From the NCBI RefSeq assembly GCF_020907275.1, contig NZ_JAJJWI010000027.1, positions 1 to 47,468 of the forward strand: 47,468 nucleotides of DNA, written 5' to 3'. How positions within the stretch are numbered: position 1 is the first letter of the stretch; every line of letters begins with the position of its first letter. Source of the DNA: Pontibacter silvestris (GTDB lineage: Bacteria > Bacteroidota > Bacteroidia > Cytophagales > Hymenobacteraceae). Shown in pieces: positions 1 through 10,400 of the stretch. The position numbers and the translations under genes are program-made. The notes under the pieces were generated by a model. The model searched no databases, was not told where the DNA came from, and worked only from the letters and a program-made list of their open reading frames with translations.

Positions 1-296
1 TAATGAAATTATTAGGATTATTTAAGGTGTGGCAAAGGCTTTTTGGTGTTTATGGAATTTAAAAGAAACATCTTTTATAAGCTTATAATTGATATTATGT
101 GATTGAAGAATAGTTTGTGTCTTTGCGTAAAACACAGAAATAGTGTCCTAAATGTGAAATTGCATTTAAGTTATAGTGTATCCTGTTTAGGGATGGGTTG
201 ATTTTATACTTTGCTTATTTTTTAAGTATGGAAATAATCTCTATAAAAGTTTGAGTTCTTGTTTTAGTTTAAATGTTTGTTTTCTGGGTTTTAGAT

Positions 297-548
297 TTAC
301 CCTTTGCAAGGGTAATGATGAGAGGTTACAGTTGTAGCGATAATGAGAAAAGGGAAACTGTTACCTGTTTCTTTAATCAAAGAAGGAGATTTGATTTTTC
401 TCCATGTAAGACTCACGTTGTCTGATGATGCAGCAGAGACCTTGAAAAACTGGTAGTTATCTCGCTTTAAGGCAGCTGCAGTATACCCTTGAACAGGAAT
501 TATTGTCTGTTTACAGGCACTGACAACATCCGAGAAATGCGCATTGTA
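297..548 (-). pseudogene. Possible 3' remnant of a decayed gene (unidentified)
   Basis: On the minus strand 83 codons are open, ending at TAA (297-299). The translation has normal protein composition, with segments such as NYQFFKVSAASSDNVSLTW that resemble a beta-sandwich domain. There is no ATG, GTG or TTG at its 5' end; the frame is closed just upstream by TGA. It may be the C-terminal relic of an exported protein. I do not recognise the family, and chance openness in AT-rich DNA is not excluded. Confidence 0.22.
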
Positions 549-1011
549 TCAGTATCTTGGTCACCCGTTCCCTGTTTTATGTTAAGGGTTCGAGTACAGC
601 GCTTGCTTGCAAAATACATGAAGCCTTCTGTAATTCTGCTGTGATACATTTTTCTGTTTTTGATTATATTCATACTATTCATTAGTAAGATAGCTTGTTT
701 ATATAAATCAGTTTAAAATTTAAGTCTCTACTACAGCGCAGTTCTTTACACTTCTTGATTGATTCTTATATGAAGCTTGGTTTCTGCTAAATAACTAGAA
801 GTAAATAAAAACAAACCGCTTAGTAATTAATGTTAACAACTAGTTTCATAGAACATTACAAGTATATACATTATAAGTTAAGAGCACATTTGAAATTTGG
901 AGAGGTGTATGAAAAAACGAGTCAGTAGACCGAATCAATTAGTGACCAAACATTAAGGCTTAAGTAATTAATGGTAGAAGCGCTTGTTTGACACGCAATA
1001 CAGAATTACTA

Positions 1012-1484
1012 ATGAATAGCTTAAGATTAGAAAAAAGAGATGATAATAAAGTCGGTTTTACTTTGGGGAAGGACACAGGCAGTATTGTTTATGAATACAA
1101 TATATGCTGATGTTGCACAACAGGAAGCTTTTCAGCAATACATATAGGCAAGGAAAGGCTTCTAGGGACACATGCTGCCACCGATACGGAACAAAACTGG
1201 CCCTGGTATAGCTCATCGGTTCTTGTTTTGATAACCATCCACAACAGCAGAAAGTTATTGTTCAGATAGTTTATAGAAATCACTCTGCTACAAAACATTT
1301 GCCTGATTACTGGAAGTGGTTTGGTGAGTGGTATGTTAATACAGGTGCCAATCTTAATGAAAGCACCTACGAAGGAGGAAGTTATCAAATGGTATCACAG
1401 TGTCACGAATTTCATGGCGGGAAAGATTTTTATATAACTGGTGAGTACCCAAATGAAAGTTACACAGATTCTTTATTCCTGTAG
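1012..1484 (+). pseudogene. Possible degraded gene fragments (unidentified)
   Basis: Two overlapping plus-strand stretches look coding. One begins at ATG 1012, reads about 31 residues to a TGA at 1105, and continues in the same frame to TAG near 1270 with motifs such as DTEQNWPWYSSS. The second is open from 1212 to TAG at 1484 in another frame and reads VNTGANLNESTYEGGSYQM and HGGKDFYITGEYP. The change of frame and the internal stop suggest one old gene broken by mutation. No family is recognised and the reading could be chance. Confidence 0.22.
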
Positions 1485-1736
1485 CACCTCGAAGGAGTTG
1501 TTTAATAAATAATGGGCAATTAGTATTAATGGTCTCTTTTTTTATCCATAATGCAGATTCTAAACGGGAGTCGATTAAGGAGAACTTTCCCTGCCATTCT
1601 AATATATTAGCGGTATTTTTGTGCCTGTACAGTAGGCGGAGCACTATAGATGCATGGCTTGGCTGTGATGTTGAATCTAAATACAAGGGGTAATCGTTGA
1701 GCATTACTTGTTGCTACAACTGTTACAGATACGACC

Positions 1737-2711
1737 ATGTTGAATAATACCTTAGATATACTCATTGTAGGTGGTGGACCTATAGGCCTTGCCTGTGGAC
1801 TGGAAGCTAAAAAGGCAGGCCTTAGTTATCTTATTGTAGAGAAAGGGTGCCTGGTAAATTCCCTTTACAACTACCCGCTGCATATGACCTTCTTTTCTAC
1901 CTCTGATCGTCTGGAGATTGGTGGTTATCCTTTCCCTTCCATACACGCTAAACCCAACAGAGTAGAGGCGCTGGAATATTACCGTCGGGTAACAGATAGC
2001 GGTGAGCTTAACATTAACCTTTTCGAAGAAGTAACAGGTATGGAAACTTCTGAGGATGGGATATATAAGCTTAACACTACTAAGAGTGAATACAGGGCAA
2101 GCAATGTGGTTATTGCCACCGGCTTTTATGATATTCCGAACCTGCTGCGCATTAAAGGAGAGGAACTGCCAAAGGTAAGGCATTATTATTATGATCCACA
2201 CTTCTACTACAAACAGAAGGTACTGGTGGTGGGATCAAATAATTCTTCTGCCGACGTAGCACTGGAAACGTGGCGCAAAGGGGCTGAAGTAACTATGGTG
2301 ATTAGGGACATTGAACTGGGCCGCATTAAATACTGGACAAAGCCTGATTTAGCAAATCGGATAGAAGAAGGTTCTATCAAAGCCTATTTTCACTCAAGCC
2401 TGACTGAAATTCGCGAAAACGAAGTTGACATACAAACGCCTGAGGGCAAAGTAACCATCGCCAATGATTACGTGATGGCTATGACCGGTTACCAGCCTAA
2501 TTTTAGTTTCCTGCAGAAAATAGGTATTAAGCTTTCCGATGATGTTAAAAGGTATCCTGCCTATAACCCTGAGACCATGGAAACAAACCTACCGCATGTA
2601 TATCTGGCAGGAGTGGTTTGTGGCGGTATGGATACTCATGTTTGGTTTATAGAAAATTCCAGAGAGCATGCGGTAAAGATACTTAAGCATATTCAGGAAA
2701 ACAGTAAATAG
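1737..2711 (+). CDS. ypdA: YpdA-family putative bacillithiol disulfide reductase
   Basis: A 324-residue FAD/NAD(P)-dependent pyridine nucleotide oxidoreductase. The N-terminus has the FAD dinucleotide-binding motif ILIVGGGPIGLACG (residues 8-21). A second nucleotide motif, VLVVGSNNSSADVALE, lies near residue 163 and fits NADPH. The C-terminal NLPHVYLAGVVCGG segment is the usual FAD-contacting end. Unlike thioredoxin reductase there is no CxxC redox pair. Length and layout match YpdA (Bdr), which in Firmicutes reduces oxidised bacillithiol; bacillithiol is also made by many Bacteroidota. The product should be cytoplasmic. It stands alone, with a terminator right behind it, so it is probably monocistronic. 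The family call is firm; the physiological substrate is inferred. Confidence 0.88.
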   Translation: MLNNTLDILIVGGGPIGLACGLEAKKAGLSYLIVEKGCLVNSLYNYPLHMTFFSTSDRLEIGGYPFPSIHAKPNRVEALEYYRRVTDSGELNINLFEEVTGMETSEDGIYKLNTTKSEYRASNVVIATGFYDIPNLLRIKGEELPKVRHYYYDPHFYYKQKVLVVGSNNSSADVALETWRKGAEVTMVIRDIELGRIKYWTKPDLANRIEEGSIKAYFHSSLTEIRENEVDIQTPEGKVTIANDYVMAMTGYQPNFSFLQKIGIKLSDDVKRYPAYNPETMETNLPHVYLAGVVCGGMDTHVWFIENSREHAVKILKHIQENSK

Positions 2712-2848
2712 CCGTGGCTAAGGCCTTCTGAGTAGTGGTGAACAACATCCCTAAGTCTGTAATGAGGGAGTAGGAGTGAGGTCATTCAGAAGGTTGAGGA
2801 GTGCCAATGTGTCCGGTAAGTATGAATTATCCTGTAGAGTGAAAAACT

Positions 2849-2906
2849 GAGCCTGCTGCTTTAATGGTGTAGTTGATGTGCCGTCAAAGCAGCAGGTTCT
2901 GTTTTT
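2849..2906 (+). terminator. Rho-independent terminator after ypdA
   Basis: A stem pairs gagcctgctgcttt (2849-2862) with aaagcagcaggttc (2886-2899), using one G-U pair, around a 23-base loop. A T-rich tract (gttttttatt) follows at once on the plus strand. It lies about 140 bases after the ypdA stop and before the convergent receptor gene. Confidence 0.7.
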
Positions 2907-2971
2907 TATTCCCGGAACTCTAACTGAAGGAATATGAAATACTCATGTTTTAACAACTTTTAGTTTCTGTC

Positions 2972-5380
2972 TTAAAAAGAAGCTCTTACGGAGAGAATGT
3001 AGTTTCTGCCTGGAGCAACAATACCCGATGAGTAAGGTCTGTAGCGTTGGGCAGTTATGTTTTCAATACCCGCACTTAACATCAGGTAATCCGTAAGCCG
3101 GTAAAGTGCTTTCAGGTTTAAGGTAGTCCAGGCGGGGCTGTAAGGGTTACCGTTTTCATCGATGGCGTACATATAATCTTTTCCTTGTTCTTCTGGAGCA
3201 AGATCAGCGTTACTGACTTCACTGTTGTAAACAGCATATAAATCTGCTTTGAACCTGTTCCTGGTGTATGTTAGATGTGTTGCCCCGAAGAAAGGGGAAG
3301 CATGACGCAACGGAGCTTTTGTGCCATCCTTCACTTCCTCTTCTCCCTTTTGGTAGTTAAAGCGGCTGGAAATACCAAAGCCCATTGGAAGCTTTGCCTC
3401 AATGCCTGCCTGAACGCCCCATACATTTGCATGAGCTGCATTCTGAATGGCCTGTATCTGGCTAATCTCACCATCATAGATGATGCTGTCTTGCCCATTC
3501 AGGGTAAAGTTTCTTCTTACCAAGGCATCATCTAAGTAAGTGTAGAAAGCAGTAACGTCTAGTTTCAGAAAGTTACCAAAAATTTTGGCTATCCCTACAT
3601 CTACATTATAAGCATATTCCGGTTTCAGACCCGGATTAGGTACAACCACAGATCCGGGACCGGAATCAAACACTTTTCCTACATCGTCTACATTAGGGGA
3701 ACGAAAACCAGTAGAAAGGTTGGTGCTTAGCTGTAGCGTAGGAGACGGGCTATACACTAAGCCAGCACTTCCGGTTAAGGCCCCTGCTTTTATATCAGCT
3801 GAGGTAAACGGAAAAGAATAAAAGGTATCATCAAAGGCAGCATTCAGCAGGAAGTAGTTGTATCGGGCTCCAGTTTGTACGCTTAACTTTTCACTTGCTT
3901 TATAACGATATGTCAGGAAGGCGGCATAAGAACTCCAGTCAGCACCATCCGGGTAACGGGCAGGGCCTGGCACCACTTCTCCGGTAAGGATGTCTTCATC
4001 GTTTCCTGTTGAGTTAACCTTGTTGTAGATAGCTTCTGCTCCATAAAAGAGCAGGTGCTTTTTGCTAATTGCTTTTTCTAAGTCTACGTTAGCTGATAAA
4101 GCATTTACTTTTTCAGTTCTGTTAAACCTTGTGGCAGCGCCAAAGTCTCTGTCGTGTCTGCTTTCCTTAAAAAACTGCTGTGCCAGGTTTATACTTAGCT
4201 TATCATAGGCTTTTCGTTCTGCCGTGTGTGTGACATTCAGGCTATTCATTATCCACACTTGCGGTCCATAGTACCATTCAGCTGATCTTAAATTTTCTCC
4301 TTTTTGTCTGAGCAGTCGGTCATACCTGGGGGTGTCGGATGTAGTAGAGTAGTGGAATCCATAGTTGAAACCCCAGTTATTATTTGGCTTGAAGCGAACC
4401 TTTTGCATCAGGTTAAGCTGGTTGTACCCTGTAGAAATCTGTACCAAAGGGTCGGGGTTGGGTACTGTTTCGTCATGCCCATTAATGGTTTCCACGTAGC
4501 TGGGCCTCAGGTACTCTTCAGGTCCGTTCGATCCCATTTTAAGGTTATCATAGTCGGTGTAGGTGGCGCTGGTGACAAAAGCCCATTTTTTCAGCCCTAT
4601 ATTAAAATCAAAGTGCCCTGTTTTCTCAGTGTTGGCTGACGACCATCTGCCGACAGCACTTCCGCTTATTTGCGCTTGCTCACCGGGAGAAAACGTAGGA
4701 GTGAGCGTATAAAAACTCATGACACCTGCTATGGCATCACTGCCGTAGATAACAGAACCCGGTCCGAAAAGCACTTCTGTTTTTTTTAAAGCAAACGGAT
4801 CAAGTGAAATAACATTCTGTAGGTTGCCACTGCGGAAAATAGCTGTATTCATTCTCACGCCGTCTACCGTCAGCAGCACCCGGTTTGTCGCAAAGCCACG
4901 AATCATGGGGCTGCCTCCTCCCAACTGGCTTTTCTGAATAAACACTTCGCCGGACTGCCCTAAAAGGTCAGCAGCGGTTTGAGGGCTTTGTAGCAACACC
5001 TCTTTGGATCTGATCGTAAGAATTTTGTTTGGAACCTCCTTTTTCTCTTGTTGCCAACGGGTGGCAGAAACGACAACGGCATTTAATGAAATGTTGCTTT
5101 CTGTTAAGAACAGCTTAAACTGTTTTTCTTGAAGCTGCGCATAAGTAAAGGCTTCACTTTCGTATCCTACGAAACGAATGTAAATACTGTCAGCTTTCTG
5201 AAAAGCTGAAATCTCTGCCTGCCCCTTTGTGTCTGTTATAGTTGTTAATGGAGGATGCTGACTCTGGATTATCACCATTTGAAGCGGCAGGTGCGTTACC
5301 TGGTCTTTTATAGTTAATACCTGTGCCTGCGCAATAAAGCCAAGCACCAGCATGAATGCTAGTGGTATAATTATTTTCAT
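2972..5380 (-). CDS. TonB-dependent outer membrane receptor (haem/siderophore type)
   Basis: An 802-residue receptor. Residues 1-19 form a signal peptide (cleaved around AQAQ). Residues about 20-95 are the carboxypeptidase-regulatory-like domain found on Bacteroidota receptors. The plug follows (about 105-225) with SPMIRGFATNRVLLTVDGVR and the GPGSVIYGSDAIAGVMSFYT signature. The rest is a 22-strand barrel ending in an aromatic residue (SVRASF), as needed for BamA recognition. The sequences FRSPNVDD and VPNPGLKPE fall where haem receptors of the HemR/HmuR type carry FRAP and NPNL, so haem or haemoprotein is a plausible ligand; a ferric siderophore is the alternative. It is the last gene of a unit with two membrane proteins (5485-6615). 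The energising TonB-ExbBD system is not in the window. Confidence 0.9.
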   Translation of the reverse strand: MKIIIPLAFMLVLGFIAQAQVLTIKDQVTHLPLQMVIIQSQHPPLTTITDTKGQAEISAFQKADSIYIRFVGYESEAFTYAQLQEKQFKLFLTESNISLNAVVVSATRWQQEKKEVPNKILTIRSKEVLLQSPQTAADLLGQSGEVFIQKSQLGGGSPMIRGFATNRVLLTVDGVRMNTAIFRSGNLQNVISLDPFALKKTEVLFGPGSVIYGSDAIAGVMSFYTLTPTFSPGEQAQISGSAVGRWSSANTEKTGHFDFNIGLKKWAFVTSATYTDYDNLKMGSNGPEEYLRPSYVETINGHDETVPNPDPLVQISTGYNQLNLMQKVRFKPNNNWGFNYGFHYSTTSDTPRYDRLLRQKGENLRSAEWYYGPQVWIMNSLNVTHTAERKAYDKLSINLAQQFFKESRHDRDFGAATRFNRTEKVNALSANVDLEKAISKKHLLFYGAEAIYNKVNSTGNDEDILTGEVVPGPARYPDGADWSSYAAFLTYRYKASEKLSVQTGARYNYFLLNAAFDDTFYSFPFTSADIKAGALTGSAGLVYSPSPTLQLSTNLSTGFRSPNVDDVGKVFDSGPGSVVVPNPGLKPEYAYNVDVGIAKIFGNFLKLDVTAFYTYLDDALVRRNFTLNGQDSIIYDGEISQIQAIQNAAHANVWGVQAGIEAKLPMGFGISSRFNYQKGEEEVKDGTKAPLRHASPFFGATHLTYTRNRFKADLYAVYNSEVSNADLAPEEQGKDYMYAIDENGNPYSPAWTTLNLKALYRLTDYLMLSAGIENITAQRYRPYSSGIVAPGRNYILSVRASF

Positions 5381-5484
5381 GTATGCATGCTTTTGATAAG
5401 GTGAATTTTATAAAGATGAAGACAATAACGTTTCAGGAGCTCTACGAAGGTATGCCCTGTTAATAAACTAGTGCTTTATAAAGG

Positions 5485-6021
5485 TCAGGCTTTGGGAGGA
5501 GGAGTAGGGGGAGAGGTTGTAACGATGACTTCCTTTTCAGAGAAGTAGGTATTAGGCTGAGATGGATTTTGCAGAGGGAGGTTGAGCTTAAGTGTTATTT
5601 CTGTATAATATAGAGAGTCGAGGAACTGCTCCAACAATTTGTCATTGGCTTGTTGTGTTGGACTATTACGCATTGCCCGGTCAACCATTTGATCAAGCTG
5701 CACAAAAAGAGCTGTTTCCTGTTTGTCCCAGATACACCAATACCAGGTAATCTCTCCGCGCTTTTCCTGTTTAACAATATCATACATGTTGCCTTTATAC
5801 CGGAACTCCCGTTCATGCATGCGCTTGAAGTCTTTGCCAGGGCTTACTTCCTTCGAAACAGGAATCTTCAGTAAAACAAGTTTATCTTCGTTTACTCCTG
5901 ACTTAAGCTGGCGTTTTATTTCTTTACGGATATGATGTTGCCTAAACTTAAAAGAAATATAGGTACTGCTGATGGGCAGAAGGAAAACAAAAAGGAGCCA
6001 TATAGAAGTAATCCTACGCAT
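5485..6021 (-). CDS. Conserved hypothetical membrane-anchored protein of the receptor operon
   Basis: A 178-residue protein with one N-terminal hydrophobic segment (about residues 6-24), followed by a basic stretch and then a soluble domain. The segment EFRYKGNMYDIVKQEKRGEI leading to WYWCIWDKQET gives a Trp/Cys-rich core, and the C-terminus is Pro/Thr-rich. It looks like a periplasmic domain held by a signal anchor. I recall similar uncharacterised proteins beside TonB receptors in Bacteroidota, but can give no biochemical role. It lies 104 bases upstream of the receptor and 36 bases downstream of the PepSY gene, on the same strand, so co-transcription and a part in metal or haem uptake are likely (inference). 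Confidence 0.75.
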   Translation of the reverse strand: MRRITSIWLLFVFLLPISSTYISFKFRQHHIRKEIKRQLKSGVNEDKLVLLKIPVSKEVSPGKDFKRMHEREFRYKGNMYDIVKQEKRGEITWYWCIWDKQETALFVQLDQMVDRAMRNSPTQQANDKLLEQFLDSLYYTEITLKLNLPLQNPSQPNTYFSEKEVIVTTSPPTPPPKA

Positions 6022-6057
6022 ATAAGTTAGCCGGTACTAAATCTATGACCAAAGTTG

Positions 6058-6615
6058 TTACTGCTTTAGCTGTCTTATTCTTCTGGGGTAAAACCAGAGC
6101 GTAAAGCCAGTAACTGTTAGTGCCAATAAGCCCAGCCCTAATACATTCATCGACAAAAGCTTGATAAAGTCGCTAACGATAGAGCCATCGTGTACCTTTT
6201 CGATCCAGTCGGAATGGCGTCGTGCTACGGATAATACTTTACCTGTACTTCCATCTAACTGAACCTCCCAATAGCCTTGTCCAAAAAGAATTTTTACCAT
6301 ACCTTTTTCCGGCCGGGCTTCTATGCGGTCAATGGGGTTGTTACTGACATGTACTGCAGAATCCAACGCCATGTAGGCTACAGCTGCCATTTGGGCTAAA
6401 GGTATCCACTGCTTTAGATCAGTTGTTTGGCCTTTCTGTGTGGGAGGTTGCAGTAGATCAACATCTTTTTTCCAGCCAAGCAAAAATCCGGTTGCACTGC
6501 TTATAATAAGTAAAAGCATCAGGATCAGGCCCAGGTACTTGTGGAATACCCGGTAATTACGAAGGTTGGCAACTAACCTGTTTGTTTTACTTTTTGCTGC
6601 CTGAGTAGTACTCAC
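6058..6615 (-). CDS. PepSY-associated transmembrane protein
   Basis: A 185-residue inner-membrane protein. It has an N-terminal helix (about residues 28-50, YLGLILMLLLIISSATGFLL), a periplasmic PepSY-like domain (about 60-140, with YWEVQLDGSTGKVLSVARRH near its end), and a C-terminal helix (about 150-175, LGLGLLALTVTGFTLWFYP). PepSY_TM proteins are often coded with siderophore or haem receptors and may serve as iron reductases or assembly aids. This is a short form with two helices, where ferric-reductase-like members have four. The start codon is GTG (6615); no better start lies inside before the first helix. It is the first gene of the unit that ends in the TonB receptor. The 6616-6834 gap to the divergent lipoprotein gene must hold both promoters. 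Confidence 0.82.
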   Translation of the reverse strand: MSTTQAAKSKTNRLVANLRNYRVFHKYLGLILMLLLIISSATGFLLGWKKDVDLLQPPTQKGQTTDLKQWIPLAQMAAVAYMALDSAVHVSNNPIDRIEARPEKGMVKILFGQGYWEVQLDGSTGKVLSVARRHSDWIEKVHDGSIVSDFIKLLSMNVLGLGLLALTVTGFTLWFYPRRIRQLKQ

Positions 6616-6834
6616 AGAAATTAATAGAAAGTAAGTAAAGAGAGTTAAACGGCTTAAGTAAATTATTATTACGGGTAATTTATTGAAAATTTGTTATAAA
6701 TACAACCTTTGGGATACTATCATAATAAACTGTTGTTTTAATAGGAAGTCCTCATCTGGCAAACAAATGCAACCCTTTATCCTGCTAAAGACTCTTCTCT
6801 GTACAAAGAAAAACCATTAGTACAGAGTAAAACT

Positions 6835-7314
6835 ATGTTGAATTACACTTATCCGTTGTTGTTGGTGTTGCTCATGTGGCAGTGCCAAGAAGATACTATT
6901 TATGAAAGAAGTACAGTAACAGAATCTTACACCGATGGCGTTAAGTTTGGGCAGAGCATTGTGTTAGAAAAAGGAGAGCCTGTTACCGTGTATAGCAATG
7001 GTGGTGAAGCTCCCAGAAAACTACATGTTACACTGGAGCAATTATTTGACTCAAGGTGCCCGGCTAATGCTGCTTGTGTGACATACGGTAATGCAGCTGT
7101 GGTTTTGTCAGCTTCAAACAGTCAGGGGGCAAATAAAGCTATCGAGTTATGTATAGGGAAATGTGACACAGAGCCTATTCGTGATACACATACAGTTACA
7201 ACCCTGGTTGGAGAAACAAGCTACAGGTTCACACTTAAAGAAGTTGTTCCGTTTCCGGGGCTTGAGAAAGATGGAGAAAAGAAAGTGGCAAAGCTTGTGG
7301 TGGAGAAAATGTAA
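6835..7314 (+). CDS. Small lipoprotein of unknown function
   Basis: A 159-residue exported protein. A short hydrophobic N-terminus ends in LLMWQC, a lipobox-like site with Cys17 as the probable lipidated residue. The mature part is mostly beta. It has the pattern LFDSRCPANAACVTYGNAAV, a Cys-containing motif I recognise from many uncharacterised Bacteroidota lipoproteins, and a second Cys pair in CIGKC, so two disulfides are possible. No function can be assigned. It is divergent from the PepSY/TonB receptor unit and ends 16 bases before a strong bidirectional terminator, so it is monocistronic. Confidence 0.72.
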   Translation: MLNYTYPLLLVLLMWQCQEDTIYERSTVTESYTDGVKFGQSIVLEKGEPVTVYSNGGEAPRKLHVTLEQLFDSRCPANAACVTYGNAAVVLSASNSQGANKAIELCIGKCDTEPIRDTHTVTTLVGETSYRFTLKEVVPFPGLEKDGEKKVAKLVVEKM

Positions 7315-7329
7315 AAGGTACAGGGGCTT

Positions 7330-7372
7330 AAAAGCGAAAGCCTTGCCAACTCCTGGTAAGGCTTTCGCTTTT
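7330..7372. terminator. Bidirectional terminator between convergent genes
   Basis: aaagcgaaagccttgcca (7331-7348) pairs with tggtaaggctttcgcttt (7354-7371) apart from one G-U pair, with a 5-base loop; an extra A-T pair closes the base. A/T runs on both sides let it work for the lipoprotein gene on the plus strand and the VPS10-like gene on the minus strand. Confidence 0.85.
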
Positions 7373-7407
7373 AAGGTTTATAAAAGATTGTATTTCTTGG
7401 ACTTATG

Positions 7408-10400
7408 CTAATTTAGAGACGACGTTGGCATAGGTGCTGCTTTCTCTTTTACACTGATGTAATCTACGCCTTTAGCCTTAACTAACTTATTAAGCGCTGG
7501 CACATCCTGCTGCTGCACTTGTTTGAAAAGGCTTAGTTGTTCATCAATTTTGGCAGTTAACTCTTTCTTAAACTCATACGCCTGGTCGGTAGGCAGGAAG
7601 TCTCCTGTACTTACCTGACTTACCAGGTTTGCCAGTTTGTTGTTGAGGCGGATAGGGAAATTAAGGGGATCCTGATTACTGCGATTTTTCGTCTGATAAA
7701 GTGCCTCCTCAATCGAGGTGATTTTTTTGTTAATCGCATTGGCCTCGTCTACAATATCTTGGTTATTCCCCTGGCCTTTCAGATTAACTTTTAAGGTGTT
7801 TAGTTGCGCACGCATAGTGCGGATTTCTTTAATCGCATCATGCGTTTCTGTTAGCTTGTCGCGCACTTCCATAAGGAATGCAAACTGTGCCTGCAGGTCT
7901 TCCTGTGTAGCCTTTGTGCGGGGATCTTTCACAATAACAAAGTCTGTCTCCTTGCTTTCGTTATGGACCGTCAGCTTTGCCTTATAGGTGCCCGGTACAG
8001 CTTTAGGTGCCAGCACTCCACGTGCGCCCCATAGAATCATGCCATCAAAGCGGCTGGCATCAGGGTAGTACATGTCCCACACAAATCGGTTCAGGCCCTC
8101 TTTTACCTCTAGCTTATCTTTTTTTTCTTTGGCATTGCTGGCAAAGCTACGGATTAGTTTGCCTTGCTGATCCATTATATCGAGTGTAACCGCAGTGGTC
8201 GTATCCGGTTTTTGTGGCAGGTAGTAATGTATCATTACACCTCCCGGATGGTTTTCACCAGCTGTTTTAGAGGCTTCTCTGCTGCCACCATTCATTTTAT
8301 AACTGTCCAGTGGCTTGTACAAATGAAACTTACTGTTTGCCACCGTTGCATTTAACTGGTGCAGGGGAGTGATGTCATCAATAAGCCAGAAACCACGACC
8401 TTGCGTAGCGGCAATCAGGTTGTCATTCTTGATGGTGAGATCTGTGATAGGTACCATAGGCAGGTTCATCTGAAATGGCTGCCAGCTTTGACCATCATTA
8501 AATGAAACATACATGCCATACTCTGTACCAGCATATAGTAGGCCTGGGCGTTTCTGGTCGGCACGTACAACACGGGTGAAATGTGTATCAGCAATCCCGT
8601 CCGTTATTTTTGTCCAGGTTTTGCCATAGTCAGTGGTTTTGTACAGGTAAGGTCTGAAATCTCCGGATTTGTACATGGTAGCGGCTACGTATGCTCCTCC
8701 TTTGACGGTTGGGTGCGGATCGATACTGTTCACCATAATCCATTCAGGCATATTTTTAGGTGTTATATTGGTCCAGGTCTTGCCACCGTCGCGTGTTAAA
8801 TGAATTAAACCGTCGTCGGAGCCTGTCCAGATAATACCAGGCTCTACGGCAGACTCATTAATGGCGAAGATAGTGCCATAGTACTCCACGCTCGTGTTGT
8901 CTTGCGTAATGGGGCCTCCGGAAGAGCCTAACTTGGTAGAATCGTTGCGTGTTAAATCCGGGCTGATCGTTTCCCAGCTTTGCCCTTCGTTGGTGCTTAC
9001 ATGCACATGGTTAGAAGTAGTGTAAAGTTTTTTAGGATCGTTTGGCGAGAATAGAATAGGAAAGTTCCACTGGAACCTGTATTTCATGGCTTCGGCACCG
9101 GCTCCCATAGGGTTGTCGGGCCACACATTAATGACACGCTCCTGACCATTACTGTGGTCAACACGAGACAGGAATCCACCATAATTACCACCATACACAA
9201 TATCAGGGTTCGTAGGGTCTACTGCCAAATGCGCACTCTCGGAACCTGCCGTTTCTTCCCAGTCTTCTTCAGTAATACTGTAGCCGCCGGAGCGGTGCGA
9301 GATACGAACGGTAGAGTTATCCTGTTGGGCACCGTAGATGCGGTACGGGAAATGATTATCCGTAACGACACGGTAGAACTGAGCTGTTGGCTGGTTCATC
9401 ATGGAGCTCCAGTTCATGCCTCCATCTGTGCTAACCTGCGCGCCACCGTCATCAGCAATAACCATTCGCGACGGGTCTTCGGGGGCAATCCACAGGTCAT
9501 GGTGGTCTCCGTGAGGCGCGTTTGCACTTTCAAACGTGCGTCCACCGTCTTTACTGCGGTGGTAGGATACGTTCATGACATAAACCACATCCTCATCTTT
9601 CGGATCGGCAGTAATTCTGGTGTAGTACCAGGCACGCTGACGCAGGTTGCGATCATCATTTACTTTTTCCCAGGTAAGGCCGCTGTCATCAGAGCGGAAC
9701 ATGCCGCCCTCTTCGGCCTCTATCATGGCATATACGCGCTCTGAGTTTGCCGGAGAAACAGCTACTCCAATAATGCCAAGCGTTCCCTTAGGTAAGCCTT
9801 CATTCCGGGATATTTCTTTCCAGGTTTCACCGGCATCCGTGCTTTTCCAAAGGCCGGAACCAGGTCCACCGGAAGAAAAGCTATAAGGTGTACGGCGCAC
9901 ATTCCAGGTACTGGCATATAACACGCGTTCGTTTGACGGGTTAATGTCAAGGTCTACAGCGCCGGCATCTTTGTTCGTAAATAAGGTGCGTTTCCAGGTC
10001 TTGCCACCGTCGGTGCTCTTATAAACGCCTCGTTCTTCGCTGGACTTGTACAAATCACCCATGGCGGCTATATACACAATATACGGGTTTTGCGGGTGAA
10101 TTCGGATGCGGCCAATGTGCCTTGTATTTTTTAAACCAACATGCTGCCAGGTTTTGCCGGCATCCACTGATTTCCAGACTCCAAAGCCTGAAGAAACATT
10201 GCCTCTTACCGTTTGTTCGCCTTCCCCCACATAAATAACATTAGGGTCTGATTCGCTAACGGCTATTGCCCCAATGGAGCCTCCAAAGAAACCATCAGAT
10301 ATATTTTCCCAGGTAGAGCCCCCATCAGTTGTTCGCCATACGCCTCCACCTGTTGCTCCAAAATAGTATAAGTTGGGTTTGCCCGATACACCCGCTACAG

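Larger units (their letters stand above)
1..1736. other. Gene-poor AT-rich region with broken coding-like fragments
   Basis: No intact gene that I can recognise lies in these 1.7 kb. The DNA is AT-rich and rich in stop codons in all frames. At least three stretches read like protein for 80-90 codons (minus strand 297-548; plus strand 1012-1271 with one internal TGA; plus strand 1212-1484) but have no convincing start codon and no family I can name. Most simply this is decayed coding DNA plus the upstream region of ypdA. A short perfect hairpin (taccctt/aagggta, about 298-315) lies at the end of the minus-strand fragment. Confidence 0.5.

Noticed and set aside
9154..9744. 196-codon open frame on the plus strand inside the VPS10-like gene
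   Set aside because: It is antisense to a strongly supported repeat protein, has no recognisable domain, and arises from the codon use of the real gene.
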